Of a stretch of DNA of 64,000 bases, positions 12,132-23,053 are shown piece by piece. This stretch comes from Grammothele lineata (lineage: Eukaryota > Basidiomycota > Agaricomycetes > Polyporales > Polyporaceae), in NCBI GenBank assembly GCA_002150815.3, contig NDFF03000236.1, positions 55,149 through 119,148 of the forward strand, written 5' to 3'. Under the pieces are notes generated by a model. That model saw only the letters and a program-made list of their open reading frames with translations, ran no database searches and was not told the origin of the DNA. A program made the position numbers and the translations under genes. Numbering within the stretch: the stretch's first letter is position 1; every line of letters begins with the position of its first letter.

Positions 12132-14234
12132 TCAGGCGCTGGCGGCGCGGGCTTCAGCTGCCTGCGCGCGGATCAACGCCTCGGCTTGGAGGGAGCGCGG
12201 CTTCACCGTGCACCCGAATTGCTCCGGGAACCTGCGCCCGTAACCCGTGGGTTCCAGCTCGGTGAGACGCGAGGACAAGGAAAGAGACGTACGAGATCAA
12301 GCCGTCTGCCTGCACACACTCGATCGGCGGCATAGGCTTCCCGTTCTCGTCCTGAGGCGGAGAGATGTCGAAGACGTGCAGGAAGGAGGCCGTGTTGATG
12401 TAGAGGGTCGCGAGGGCGAAGTCGCGACCAGGACATGCCCTGCGCACAGACACTAGCATGAGCGGATTGCGGTGATTGCCCTGTAGTGAGTAGGTATACC
12501 TTCTGCCGAAGCCAAACACGAAGTCCATGGGGCTCGTCACGGATTGGTCGATCTTCCCATCGCGAATGAAGCGCTCTGGACGGAACTCATACGGGTCGGG
12601 GTACAGCTCCGGGTCGTGCATACAAGCCCTAGCATAGTGCGAATGCGGTCAGAGAAGAATGCTGCTGCAAGCGATCTAACGACGAACGTACCAAACGTTT
12701 GGAATCAGCACCGTTCCTGCGGGAATAAAGTAGCCTTGGAACTCGTCGTCCTCGGTGGTACAATGAGGTACCGACAGAGGCACAGCGACGTGCCACCGCA
12801 AGGCCTCCAAGATGATCGCGTTGACGTAGACGAGCGAGTCTTGATCGTCGAAGTTCGGGAGGCGAGACGGCCCAACGACAGCATCCAGCTCGGCGTGGAC
12901 TCTCGCAAGTGCACCAGAGTTGCGAGCCAGAGCGAGCATGATGGCTTGGAAGGTGACGAACGTCTGAAGGTGTATCAGCGACTGGCACCAATCTGACGCG
13001 AACGTGACCAATCAGCTCACCGTGTCACCCCAAGCTAGAAAACACAATGAACCAGTGAGACTCGACGTAATGACGACAACTTCTACAACTTACCCTGGAA
13101 TGCCGCCGCGGCCACATTGGTGATGACAGTCTGATCGTCTTCCCGTGTTCCGTCCTTGTCGGTTGTCCTCTTGAGCAGCTTGCCCAATACTGATTGTTGC
13201 ACGTCAGGGTCATCCTGAGCAAGCGTCAGCGCAAGCCTAAGTTGCACAAGTGAAGAGCACTCACAATGTGACTAAGCGTGTATTCGTTAGTCATGCCACT
13301 GGCGTTGTTAAGTGCCGTGCGCCACGTCTCGAACAGGGTGCGGAACGACGCCCCAGGGAACTGTGCCGGAACGTGGCGAAGGAAGGGTAGAAATTCGACC
13401 ATAAACTTCCCCGGAAGGGTACCATCGGTGTTAGCCTTGCTGACAGTTTCCATTGCCGCGATGTACTTGTCGTCCTTCTCCGCGATGCTGATACCATACA
13501 CTACTTTGAGAATCGCAGCGCCAAAGGTGCTGTGCAGTTTGTAGGTCGGTAAGGAAGCTATAAGACAGTGCATTGACTCTTAAATACTGACGATCGAACG
13601 TGTGCTTTGACAGAAGCGGGATCCGACAGAACGTGGTCGAGAAATCCGTTCGTGATGGTCTGTAGAGAGGGGCGGTAGGGCACCATCGCCTCTCGATTGA
13701 TGTGCTGGACAAACGCACGCCGATGGCGGCGCCACCACCCTCCATAGGGCATTATGCCAAAGTTGTAGTCCAAACCCGCACTGCCCGTATGTTAGAAAGG
13801 TGTGCACCGGATACAAGTACCGGGGAGCACTCACAGCTGGAAGACGGCGGATTGCTTCCTGTCTGACGTGTTGGCGGACCGTTTGCCCAAATACTCGGAA
13901 ATGACTGTCGGACTGCTGAGGACAACGATGCTCTGTCCGAGGGTCCGGAAGTGGACAATATCGCCTGCCATAAGACACATTTAATGAGCAATCAATGCAG
14001 TGCACAAGGGATCAGAGGTTACTCGCCGAATCGCGTACTCAAGTCATGGTACGCCTGCCAAGGCTTGAAGGTCGGATGGTTAAAGAGATTGCCTAGAATG
14101 GGGAGACCTGTGGGGCCAGGAGGGACAGAGAGACCGCGAGAGCGACGGCGCCATCGAACGTAGGACTGAAGATGGAATACCAACACGACCAGCCCAGCCG
14201 AGACGAGAATGTCGGTGAGTGAGAATGGACTCAT
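12132..14234 (-). CDS. Cytochrome P450 monooxygenase (P450-2)
   Basis: First gene of the three-member minus-strand P450 array by position. The protein starts with a membrane anchor (about residues 8-24) and then VPPGPTGLPILGN. The C-helix region reads WWRRHRRAFVQH, followed by the substrate-recognition block GAAILKVVYGI. The I-helix is shortened to AWGDT at an exon junction, then EALRWH (ExxR), RPERFIRDGK and the heme loop FGFGRR joined across an intron to ACPGRDFA. The stop codon complement is at 12132-12134. All exons are open and join in phase. The I-helix Trp differs from the Ala/Gly usual at that place and may alter oxygen activation. Its closest relatives in the window are P450-3 and P450-4. 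No pathway enzyme next to it indicates a substrate. Confidence 0.88.
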
Positions 14235-15044
14235 GCGAGAACGCGTTCAGTAGTGGCGAGGGAGCCTGAAGGGACAAGCGCATTGTCTGAGGCGTTTTAT
14301 GCTATCTTTCGCCAACATCCTCGGGAGAACGTGTCAGAGTAGGTTTGAACCTAAGTTCATTGTTCGTAACCCCGCTCAATACAGAGCTCTCGTCATCTAC
14401 AGAGCTCAGTGAGTAGCACACGGTAACACTGGAACATATTTAGACCATACGGCGTAAGTAGTGGTTCTGACATCGAAGAACGGGGACCATCATGAACCAA
14501 GCCATCCAAGAATCCGTCTCAGGGCGATGATGATTGGGTGTCAGAGACTAGAAGAGGTATTTATGAGACGGCGGCAATCTCACCTTGGGATTTGGAAGAT
14601 AGTGCAGAGGTCGTATGATAGCACTCAAGCGACAGCGAAGACTACACGCTGATGGTCGAGATCAACTTCGTTGACCCGTTCCCAGAATCCCAAAGTAGTG
14701 AGGGTCAAGCTTGTCCCACGTGACAACCACGTAAGCGCCTTACACGCAACTTCAACTTTCCTTCCTCCGCCGCGCCGGCTCAGTACCTCTTCAAACCGCA
14801 TTCACAGCCCCAGACACGTTACGCTCCGAGTTGACTTTGACCCAACGTGAAATATCCTATATTACAATTGAGTCGGCTAACAGGAGCCCTCAGAGCCGTA
14901 TACAGATGATTGAAAGCAAAATTGTGGTCTCTTCCAAGAACATCAAAGTACTAAGTGAGAACTTATACCACGAGTCAACAGGCGTTCGGTGCAGTCCGGT
15001 CCAACTCACCTATACAAGTATAGTCATGGTACTCATATGGCCAC
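14235..15044. other. Intergenic region between P450-2 and P450-3
   Basis: About 800 bases with the promoter of P450-2 and the 3' flank of P450-3. No gene recognised apart from the TATA-like site noted separately. Confidence 0.5.
14295..14301 (-). promoter_or_regulatory. TATA-like box of P450-2
   Basis: CATAAAA on the minus strand, about 60 bases upstream of the P450-2 start codon. P450-3 has a similar element at nearly the same distance. Confidence 0.45.
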
Positions 15045-17167
15045 TTAATCGCCATTCTCCTGGCGGGCAGAAGCGGCATGAGAGCGGATGAGCGCTACAG
15101 CTTCCGCAGAACGCGGCTTGATCATGCAACGACAGTCTTCTGGATATCTGCGGTCATCGAGAGACGTTGAGTCTTGATAACGACACATGGTACAACCACA
15201 GAACGCTCACGAAAGAAACCCGTCCGACATTGTAGGTGTGATATTAATCGCCTTCCCGTCCTCATCGAGTGCAGGGGAGATATCAAAGACGTGAAGGGCC
15301 GTAGCAAGATTGATATACAACGCTGCCAGGGCGAAATGACGTCCGGGGCATATCCTGTGTCGGGCGAAGGTCAGCCGTAGCTCATGCCCGATAGAACGAA
15401 ACCGTACCTCCTCCCATAGCCAAAAGCGAACTTAGCAGGGTCACGCACACTTAAGTCTAGTTTTCCGTCCCGAATGAAACGCTCGGGATAGAACTTCTCC
15501 GGATCAGGGAAGACGTTAGGGTCGTTAAGACATGCCCTGTAGCGTTCGTGAGACTGTGGCCAATAGCACCGGGAGGTATGGAAAGATGGTCAAGGCTCTT
15601 ACCATGTATTTGGGATGACAATTGTTCCTGCCGGAATAAAATATCCACGAAGCTCGTCATCGGCAGACGTCCTATGCGGCACAGACAGCGGGACCACGGG
15701 ATGCCAACGAATCGCTTCCATCACGATTGCGTTCACGTACACCAACGACTCTTGGTCGCTGAAGTCCGGTAGGCGTCGTGAGCCGACAACGGCGTCGAGT
15801 TCTGCCTGCGCTTTCCTGACAATTTCCGGATTGAGGGAAAGCGCTAAGAACGCCGATTGTAGAGTCGAGAACGTCTACATGGAACGCGGAGCTCCGAAGT
15901 TAAAAAACGCGAAACGGGAAAACAAAGGCAACACCAACCGTATCCGCGCCAGCTGCCAGCGGGGAGATTAGATTGACCAGTTTTCGACGCTCAAAGAGGC
16001 GTACCTTCAAATGCCACGGTTCCCACGTTCTTGACTACCTCTTCATCTTCAGACGTCACCGGCTCATGCTTAGACATTCCAGCCATGAGCTGCCCCACAA
16101 TTGATTCTCTAACATCCTGATAATCCTGCGATACGTCATATCAATGCGCGGCGGACTCTGTGAAAGCCGCGAAATTCTCACCATTCTCTCCTTCACATAT
16201 TCTAGCGGGAGTGTCTTCGCCCGGTACCGTGAGTCCTGCCATTTTGCGACTAGCCTTTTCCAGCCAGTACCGGGAACCCATGATGGGATGTACTTCAAGA
16301 ACGGAATGCTCTCTACAAGGAACTTGCCCGGAACGAGACCATGGGCGACTGCATCCATGGATTCTTCGGCCAATTTGAGATACGTGTTCTTCACGCTCAG
16401 CGCATTGATGCCATAGACGATCTTCAGAACGCTCGCAGCAAACGTACTGTCGCAACATCGTCAGAAGGAGAGGCGGAGCGGAGAATCTGAGAACACCCAC
16501 GTACTATCGAATATGTTCCTTGAACTCTGTCGGGTTGTCTAAGAGCAGCTCAAGAAACTTGTGGGCAGTAGTGCTCTGTATCGGGCGATATCGCGTACTG
16601 GCGTCACGGTGGAAGAACTGCCAAAACGTCTTCCGATGGCGGCGCCATCCCAGACCGTACTGTTGAAATGCGAAGCTAGAATATATTCCAGATCTACATT
16701 GGAACGTCAGCGTATCCATACTCCTGACTCAGATTATGATGTACCACTCACAACTCCACTATCTGGGATTCCGCCCTGTCCGACGTGTTCGCCGAGCGTT
16801 TGTCGAGGAATTCGTCGACTACGTTGGCGTCACCTAGCACGACAATCGATTGCCCAAGGACATGGAAGTACACGATTGTGCCTAATAATCAGTCATATCA
16901 ACGTCAGATCTATACGTAGCTGGCGTCTGAGTACTAACCATACTTCGCGCATATGTCACGGTAGGTTACCCATGGTTTATACGTTGGGATATCGCAAATG
17001 TTACCCAAGATGGGTAGGGGCATGGGTCCTGGTGGAAGCGGTCGACCCTTGCTCCGCGCTCTCCAACGCGCGAGAGAACGAAGGTAGTGGGTAAGCGCAA
17101 TAAGTGTAGTGATTGCGACAGCAAGGAGAATGGGGCGGTTCAGCGGGGGAATCGATAGCGAGGCCAT
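15045..17167 (-). CDS. Cytochrome P450 monooxygenase (P450-3)
   Basis: Middle gene of the minus-strand array. It opens with a hydrophobic anchor (about residues 10-32), then LPPGPMPLPILGN. The C-helix is GLGWRRHRKTFWQFFHRDAS, close to P450-4 and P450-1. Next are ASVLKIVYGI, the VPGTGWKRL F-G region, a Thr-containing I-helix spread over a short exon, EAIRWH as ExxR, PERFIRDGKLD, and the heme loop FGFGRR joined to ICPGRHFALAALY. The C-terminal KPRSAEAVALIRSHAASAR matches the tail of P450-1, which suggests a recent common ancestor of the plus- and minus-strand genes. The stop codon complement is at 15045-15047. No disruption was seen. Confidence 0.88.
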
Positions 17168-17936
17168 TGGACGAGAACGCGAAGGCTTGTCCGTCAGTGC
17201 TGCTCAAGGGTAGGTTTTATACGACCTCGTCAGAGCAGCCCTTGCTCCATTCGTTACGCATGTTCGCATGACGCGAGTGCGGTCCGCCCTCGAGTAAATG
17301 TTGCAGACGCTCTTTGCTCCTTAGGACTTCTGTAATAGCCCTATCGGAATGCCGCGTGTGGGTTGTGGAAGGCGCTTATGGCCTTTTGTGGGTTGTTGGC
17401 GCCAGAGATGGAAGCGGCAGAAGTCAGGAGGCAGTTCAGCTGAATTCATATGGCAGCGATCGGGCCCCTTGAAGCCGTCAGTCCTTCAGCTAGAGTTAGG
17501 TTGTGTCAACTCGCACTGGTGAATGACGATTTGACGGAGCACCATGACGGATGGAGAGGCCTGTAGGGTTATTTGTGTTAGTCACCGCGACGCAGCATGA
17601 CCAAGACGCATACTACAAGTCTTCCCAATGGGACTCACCTTCGCATACCAACCCCGTCCTCGTCTGCGCCATAACTATTTTCCGCAACTACACGCGTTCT
17701 ATGTACCCCCAAGACTGGAAGCCACTGGGCTTCTGTGTCAACTTAGTCCCTGGAATCGACGCGTTGGAAAAGTTACGATGCCAGTGAATGCACGGCGAAC
17801 TGATTCATACAGATAAGGCGACGGAATCACAAACAACGATCTGCGATCTAATATTATGAGAACCAGGTACATGTCACTTGACGTGGACTTGCAGAGATAA
17901 GAGAGCGTGAGGAGCCTTACTTGATGCTACATGCGT
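17168..17936. other. Intergenic region between P450-3 and P450-4
   Basis: About 770 bases containing the P450-3 promoter and the 3' flank of P450-4. No further gene recognised. Confidence 0.5.
17215..17221 (-). promoter_or_regulatory. TATA box of P450-3
   Basis: A perfect TATAAAA on the minus strand, about 50 bases upstream of the P450-3 start codon. Confidence 0.55.
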
Positions 17937-20051
17937 TCGCCGGCTCGCACCTCGTCCACACTCGCACGAATCAATGCTTCCGCAGCAACAGATCGAGCCT
18001 TGATAGTGCACCTACAATCCTCGGGATAACTGATGGTGCGCGGCAAACGTCAGCGGAGAAGCCACTCTGGACTAGAAGACCTACGACAAGAAACCATCCG
18101 TCATCACCGGCTTGATGTCGATTGGCTGGCCATGCTCATCCATCGGGGGTGACAGATCGAAGACGTGTAAAACGGAGGCGATATTGATGAACAGACCATT
18201 GAGAGCGAAGTAACGTCCGGGACAGATCCTGATAAAGAGTCACTCGTGTGAGAAGATCGACATGCCGCAGAGGGGCGACGCGGACTCACCGCCTCCCAAA
18301 TCCGAATGCGAACGCGGTAGGGTCACGGACGCTCGTGTCCAGCTTCCCGTCTCGAATGAAGCGTTCCGGGCGGAAAACGTCAGGATCTGGAAAAACTTCC
18401 GGGTCGTGAAGGCACGCCCTGCAAGAGTTTGAGCACGAAGTCTCGAGTGCGGGCGAGTTGCTGGGTATCATGCATGGACGTGACGTACCATGTGTTCGGG
18501 ATGATGTTTGTACCGGCCGGAATGAAGTAGCCGTGGAACTCATCATCGGCGGACGTACGATGGGGTATACCCATAGGTACGACATTATGCCACCTGAGAG
18601 ATTCCAAGACGATCGCATTGACGTAAACAAGGGACGACTGGTCGTCGAAGTCCGGCAAGCGGTGTGAGCCGACGACCGCATCAAGTTCGGCCTGGGCTTT
18701 CTTCACGACGTCCGGATTGAGTGACAGTGCGAGAAACGTCCCCTGGACCGTTGAAAACGTCTAACAAACTCGTAGATGAGCCCCACTTGTACGTGTACGT
18801 GCGATAAGTACTGACTGTATCCGCTGCCGCTGAAGTGAATATGCGTGTAAGTCATTGAAAAAATTCAATCCACATCGGTCTAAAGTCTCACCCAAATAAG
18901 CTGCTGCTCCAACGTTCTTGATGATTTCTTCTTCCTCAGCCGCTGCTCGAAGTGTATCGATTTTGTTCCATAGCTGAGCCACGACCGACCGGGCCACGCT
19001 CTCTTCGTCCTAGACAGGAATCAATGACAGTGAGTGGGGTTAACTGCGTGTGTGTATATATACAAGGAAAAACACTCACCGTCTTCCTCGTCACATAATC
19101 AAACGTCATATTCTTCAACTTCGTGTGGGCGATTCTCCACTTCTTGAATCGCTTCTGAGAGGACGTGCCCGGTAGCCATGTAGGGATATACTGCAACAAA
19201 GGGAAACATTCGGCAAACCACTGGCCCGGAGCAAGACCGTGTCCGACAGCGTCTAGGCAAACGTAGGCTGTGGAAAGAACGTCATCGCCCGGGGTCGCAG
19301 AAATTCCGTACGTAGCCTTCAGAGCCGAAGCACCGAAAGTACTGTCAAGATCATGGCATGAGGAGAATGATGGAGAAGGAAGTCGGTGGTGTGCTCACTA
19401 CTTGATGTATTCTGTTAACAACGTAGGGTCGTCGAGCAGTAAGCCGAGGAACACGTGTGCAATAGCTCGTTGAACAGCTCGATACTGGATGCTCGAGTCG
19501 CGATTGAAGTACTGCCAGAAAGCACGCCTATGACGTCGCCACCACTGGTCGTGCGGCATGAAAGCGAAGCTAATAACGTGCCCCGTGCTATATACCACGC
19601 TTCAAGTTAATGTGAAAGCAAGCAGGCGAGCAGGCGTTACTTACAGTTCCAATAATGGTGTTTGTAACCGGTCTGATGAGTTGGCGGATCTCTTGTCTAG
19701 ATACTCCAGTACTAGATTCGCATCGTTCAAGACGACATAAGATTCTCCGAGGACTCGAAAGTACGTGATACTCCCTGATAGCGATATCAAAATCCGTCAA
19801 TCTATGATAGACGGGAGCGTAGGAGGGATCATACCGTATCTGAAAGAGAGATCGCGGTGTCCAACCCATGGCCTGGAAACCGGCATATTGAACATGTTGC
19901 CAATTCCTGGAAGCGCTGTTGGACCAGGAGGGAGGGGTAGTCCACGGGACCGGGCCTTCCAGCGTAATGAGGAGTGCAAGTACAGGACCGCGATCAAAGA
20001 GAAGATAAGAAGTATCGGTACAGAGAGGAAGGAATCGATGGAGTAGGCCAT
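17937..20051 (-). CDS. Cytochrome P450 monooxygenase (P450-4)
   Basis: Promoter-distal gene of the array. I chose the Met at 20051 because the hydrophobic anchor SVPILLIFSLIAVLYLHSSL and LPPGPTALPGIGN follow at the usual spacing; an in-frame ATG 13 codons upstream gives only a polar extension. Blocks in order: DQWWRRHRRAFWQYFNRDSS (C-helix), FGASALKATYGI, WLPGTSSQKRFKKW, GAAAYLG before a split I-helix, ESLRWH as ExxR, RPERFIRDGKLD, FGFGRR joined to ICPGRYFALNGLF. The C-terminus carries SVAAEALIRASVDEVRAGERM. The stop codon complement is at 17937-17939. It is open throughout and probably functional; the substrate is unknown. Confidence 0.88.
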
Positions 20052-21255
20052 GGTTGAAGACTGATCTTGGCTCGTTGGCGACCTGATCACTCATCCTGCT
20101 GACCCTACAGTATATAAGGTTGTCCGACCAGCGCTCACAAATGGGATGAACTCACGACCAGAGGCGTTCTTCTGGGATAGAGAGGGCCCGCGAAAGCGCG
20201 CAGCACTTCTCGTATTCAACGAAGGCGCTATAAGGTTGAGTCCAACACAAATGAAGCACTAGTGGCACTGCTCCGAGGAGGCTAGTAGTAAATCAACGAG
20301 TGGTTTGATTAAACGGTATCCGACGGAGTGAGAGCGTACGGGTTACCTCATGACACAACGTCTTGGCGATCCCCGTCATAAGGGTCAAAAGGGTGCGAAG
20401 AAGGACGGTCTCAGGGTGCAAAATGTCCGACCGTATCGGCCCCGGGCACTAACTGACCCACAAGCCTGTGATTCGAGCGCGTGGTGCTCATCTTCATGAG
20501 AACCAGAAGCCTGTCCGGCGTGTAACGAGGAGTAAGACGCAGTCCAGCGACTCGACTGAATAGCAGGCTGAAGTGACTGGGGCAGGTGTCAGACCTAGTG
20601 GTGACTAAGGATTCGTCCAGCACGCATACGATGAATTCAGAGCGTACCATGAGCGGAATGACACATCTAAAGAGAATACACAATGACACAGAACTATGAG
20701 ACTTTTCTGACGGTGTTAAACGTTGAACACTTGCCACAACGCCCGCCCAGGCCACACCCTGCTGAGATTGCATAAGATTGCATGTCCGCCCTCGTCTGAT
20801 CGCTCTGACGGAGCTGTGTGAAGGAGAAACGGCGCGCGAGACGCGCTACGAGACGCATTGGCTCGGAGACAGAGTTAGGAGTTGGGCTGGGACCGGCGAG
20901 CCGGACATGGACGCGGCGCGGGAGGCGGGGCGAGCCGCGGGGCAAGCGGGCTCGCTTGCGCCGCGATTTTGCCTCGGGCGAACTGCACGCGAGGGGCGAG
21001 AAGTGGGAAGACGCGGACGAGGACGGGCGCGTAAAAACTCCGCGCTCCGTAGGCGCTCTACGCTCGGTTGGACGCTGGGCGAGGAACGTGACGAGCTTGT
21101 CACAAACCGTCACTAGAAACAATCACACCAATCACGCAGGTCAGTGGACCGCTGGAATTGTTGGAACGCGCTCGGTCAAGCTCGCCTTAGCCACATCAGT
21201 ATCCTCCTTCCAGAGCTCACCTCCTTTTTAGTACCCCTAGACTGTTTGCGTCAAT
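20052..21255. other. Intergenic region, P450-4 and ISY1 divergent promoters
   Basis: About 1.2 kb between divergent genes. ORFs on both strands at 20.7-21.1 kb are Arg/Ala/Gly-rich and lie in GC-rich DNA; I see no family match. A TATA-like site near 20.11 kb is listed separately. Confidence 0.5.
20111..20118 (-). promoter_or_regulatory. TATA-like box of P450-4
   Basis: The site reads TATATAAG on the plus strand and CTTATATA on the minus strand, about 60 bases upstream of the P450-4 ATG. The distance matches the sites of P450-2 and P450-3. Confidence 0.4.
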
Positions 21256-22455
21256 ATGGTACGCTTGTGCTCTTTGATCTTTTCCTGGCCAACCATTCAT
21301 TTGCTCACACGTTCCTTACAAGGCTCGTAATGAGGAGAAGGCACAGTCTATGCTCTACCGTTTCCGCGAAGCTCAAGCTGCTGAGCTTGGGCTAGGGACG
21401 CGGAGCGATCGGCGACCACGCATGGCTAGTGCATGCAAGAGTTTGCGCGAATGCGAGCGATGGAGAGGAGAAATTCTGCGCGAGATTAGTCGAAAGGTGT
21501 CCAAAATCCAAGACGGTGCGTAACCTTTGCAAGAATCCAGCACCAACTCCCCCTGAGCTGTCCCCTTAGCTGGTCTTACCGACTATGAGGTGCGCGACCT
21601 AAACGACGAAATCAACCGGCTTCTTCGTGAGAAGCGTCATTGGGAGAACCAAATCGTCGCGCTTGGTGGCGCGAATTACCGTCGGAACGTCGCTATGTTG
21701 GACGACGATGGGAAGGAGGTGCCAGGTACTAAAGGCTACAAGTATTTCGGTCGCGCAAAGGAACTTCCAGGCGTGAAGGAGCTGTTCGTGAGCAAGAAGA
21801 CGGAGGAAGATGAGGAAAACAAGGTGCACAACTACTACAAGAAGTTCACGAACCAGGGCCCCGCATACTTCGGTGACCTGGACGAGGCAGATGGGGATCT
21901 TTTGAAGTTTGAGATGCTCGCAGAGGAAGAAGGTACGTTGGATTTAGTTGTGGCCGTGATCTACTCTATGCCTTTACGCCGTGTGTTCTCGTGCATGAAA
22001 CTGAAACGATGAGCATAGAGTGGGAAGACGCGTACAACCACCTACGGACAGTGCTCGGCCTTTCAGAAGACGAGGCTATTCCTTCAATACCTCGACCAAC
22101 AAAAACAACTGCGAGCATTTCTATCACAGACGCCAGTCAAACAGGACCACCAGAGCCCAAGCGGAAAGCTCCCGACGAAGACGGCGACGTTGACATGCCC
22201 CCTGACAACTCTTCAGAGGTTGTGAAACGTGCCAAGACTGGCAACACCGCGCCGCCTCCTCAAGACGCGGCAACAGACCAGGCAGCAATGCTCGCGCATG
22301 CTCAGCGGACGGCGGCATACATCCCGATTCTATCACCGGAAGTGTTGATGCCACCGAAGTTACCCACGAGAGAGGAAATGGAGGCATTCCTGCTGGAGCT
22401 GCGGAAAAAAGCGCTGGTGGAAGAGTACTTTGGGGAAGAGACTGGGACTCAGTGA
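21256..22455 (+). CDS. ISY1: Pre-mRNA-splicing factor ISY1
   Basis: Component of the Prp19-associated (NTC) complex that acts in the spliceosome during the first catalytic step. The first exon is only the ATG (21256-21258), followed by a 64-nt phase-0 intron; the second exon opens with ARNEEKAQSMLYRFREAQ, matching the conserved ISY1 start. It continues with RWRGEILREISRKVSKIQD, DLNDEINRLLREKRHWENQI, LGG, KYFGRAKELPGVKELF and NYYKKF, all in family order. A third intron (donor GTACGT, acceptor GCATAG) restores EEEWEDAYNHL. The C-terminal part, with PEPKRKAPDEDGDVDMPP and EEMEAFLLELRKKALVEEYFG, is typical of fungal members. Total is about 335 residues. A single intact housekeeping gene. Confidence 0.95.
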
Positions 22456-23053
22456 GCACTCCCGGACGTTCGCTGTCCACTGCATCCTCCTTGTCCCATC
22501 GTGCCGTGCATTTGTATTGTACTTGCTTGAGTGTAATGATTCCCGTTGATACAGGATTCTGGACATTGCGTTAAGCTTCGACACCGGATGGCCGTTCCTC
22601 CGAACCCTTCGTGCCCAGGCCGGGATTCGTCCAGCAATTGGGCTACAATTCCGCTATTCTCACGAGCTAGGTTTCAGTACCACCCATGCAGCCTTCGTGA
22701 AATGGAGAAAGCGAGTGTGCCTATTGATCCCAGTTCCATGTGGCAGTTTGGCACCCAAATTCTGTCATAATTGTCGCTCAACCCTCCGCTGCGGCAGCAA
22801 ACTTGCCTTCTAAAGGCCTTCCGTGGTCCGCTGGTCATAATTTTTCTCACACGAACACGGAACTTAGTGCGTCATGACTCGGTCATTGGCAGGACCGGCG
22901 CAGCCAAGCTACGCATTATAGTTCAAACGTGCGAGCAGGTAATACGGCGTGATCGTCGGCGAACTCAGGCATAAATTGAAGACCGGATGGATTGCGGTTG
23001 TGGTGGCATCCTCACCGTTACTACCCTTGCGACTCTGAACGATTACTCTGATC
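22456..23053. other. Intergenic region upstream of phosphatase 1
   Basis: About 600 bases with the ISY1 3' flank and the promoter of the histidine acid phosphatase. No gene or clear TATA box seen. Confidence 0.5.

Noticed and set aside
1979..20051. Complete secondary-metabolite biosynthetic cluster
   Set aside because: No polyketide synthase, NRPS, terpene cyclase, prenyltransferase or regulator was found.
20694..21122. Overlapping ORFs on both strands upstream of ISY1
   Set aside because: Arg/Ala/Gly-rich products of GC-rich promoter DNA without domain or splice support.
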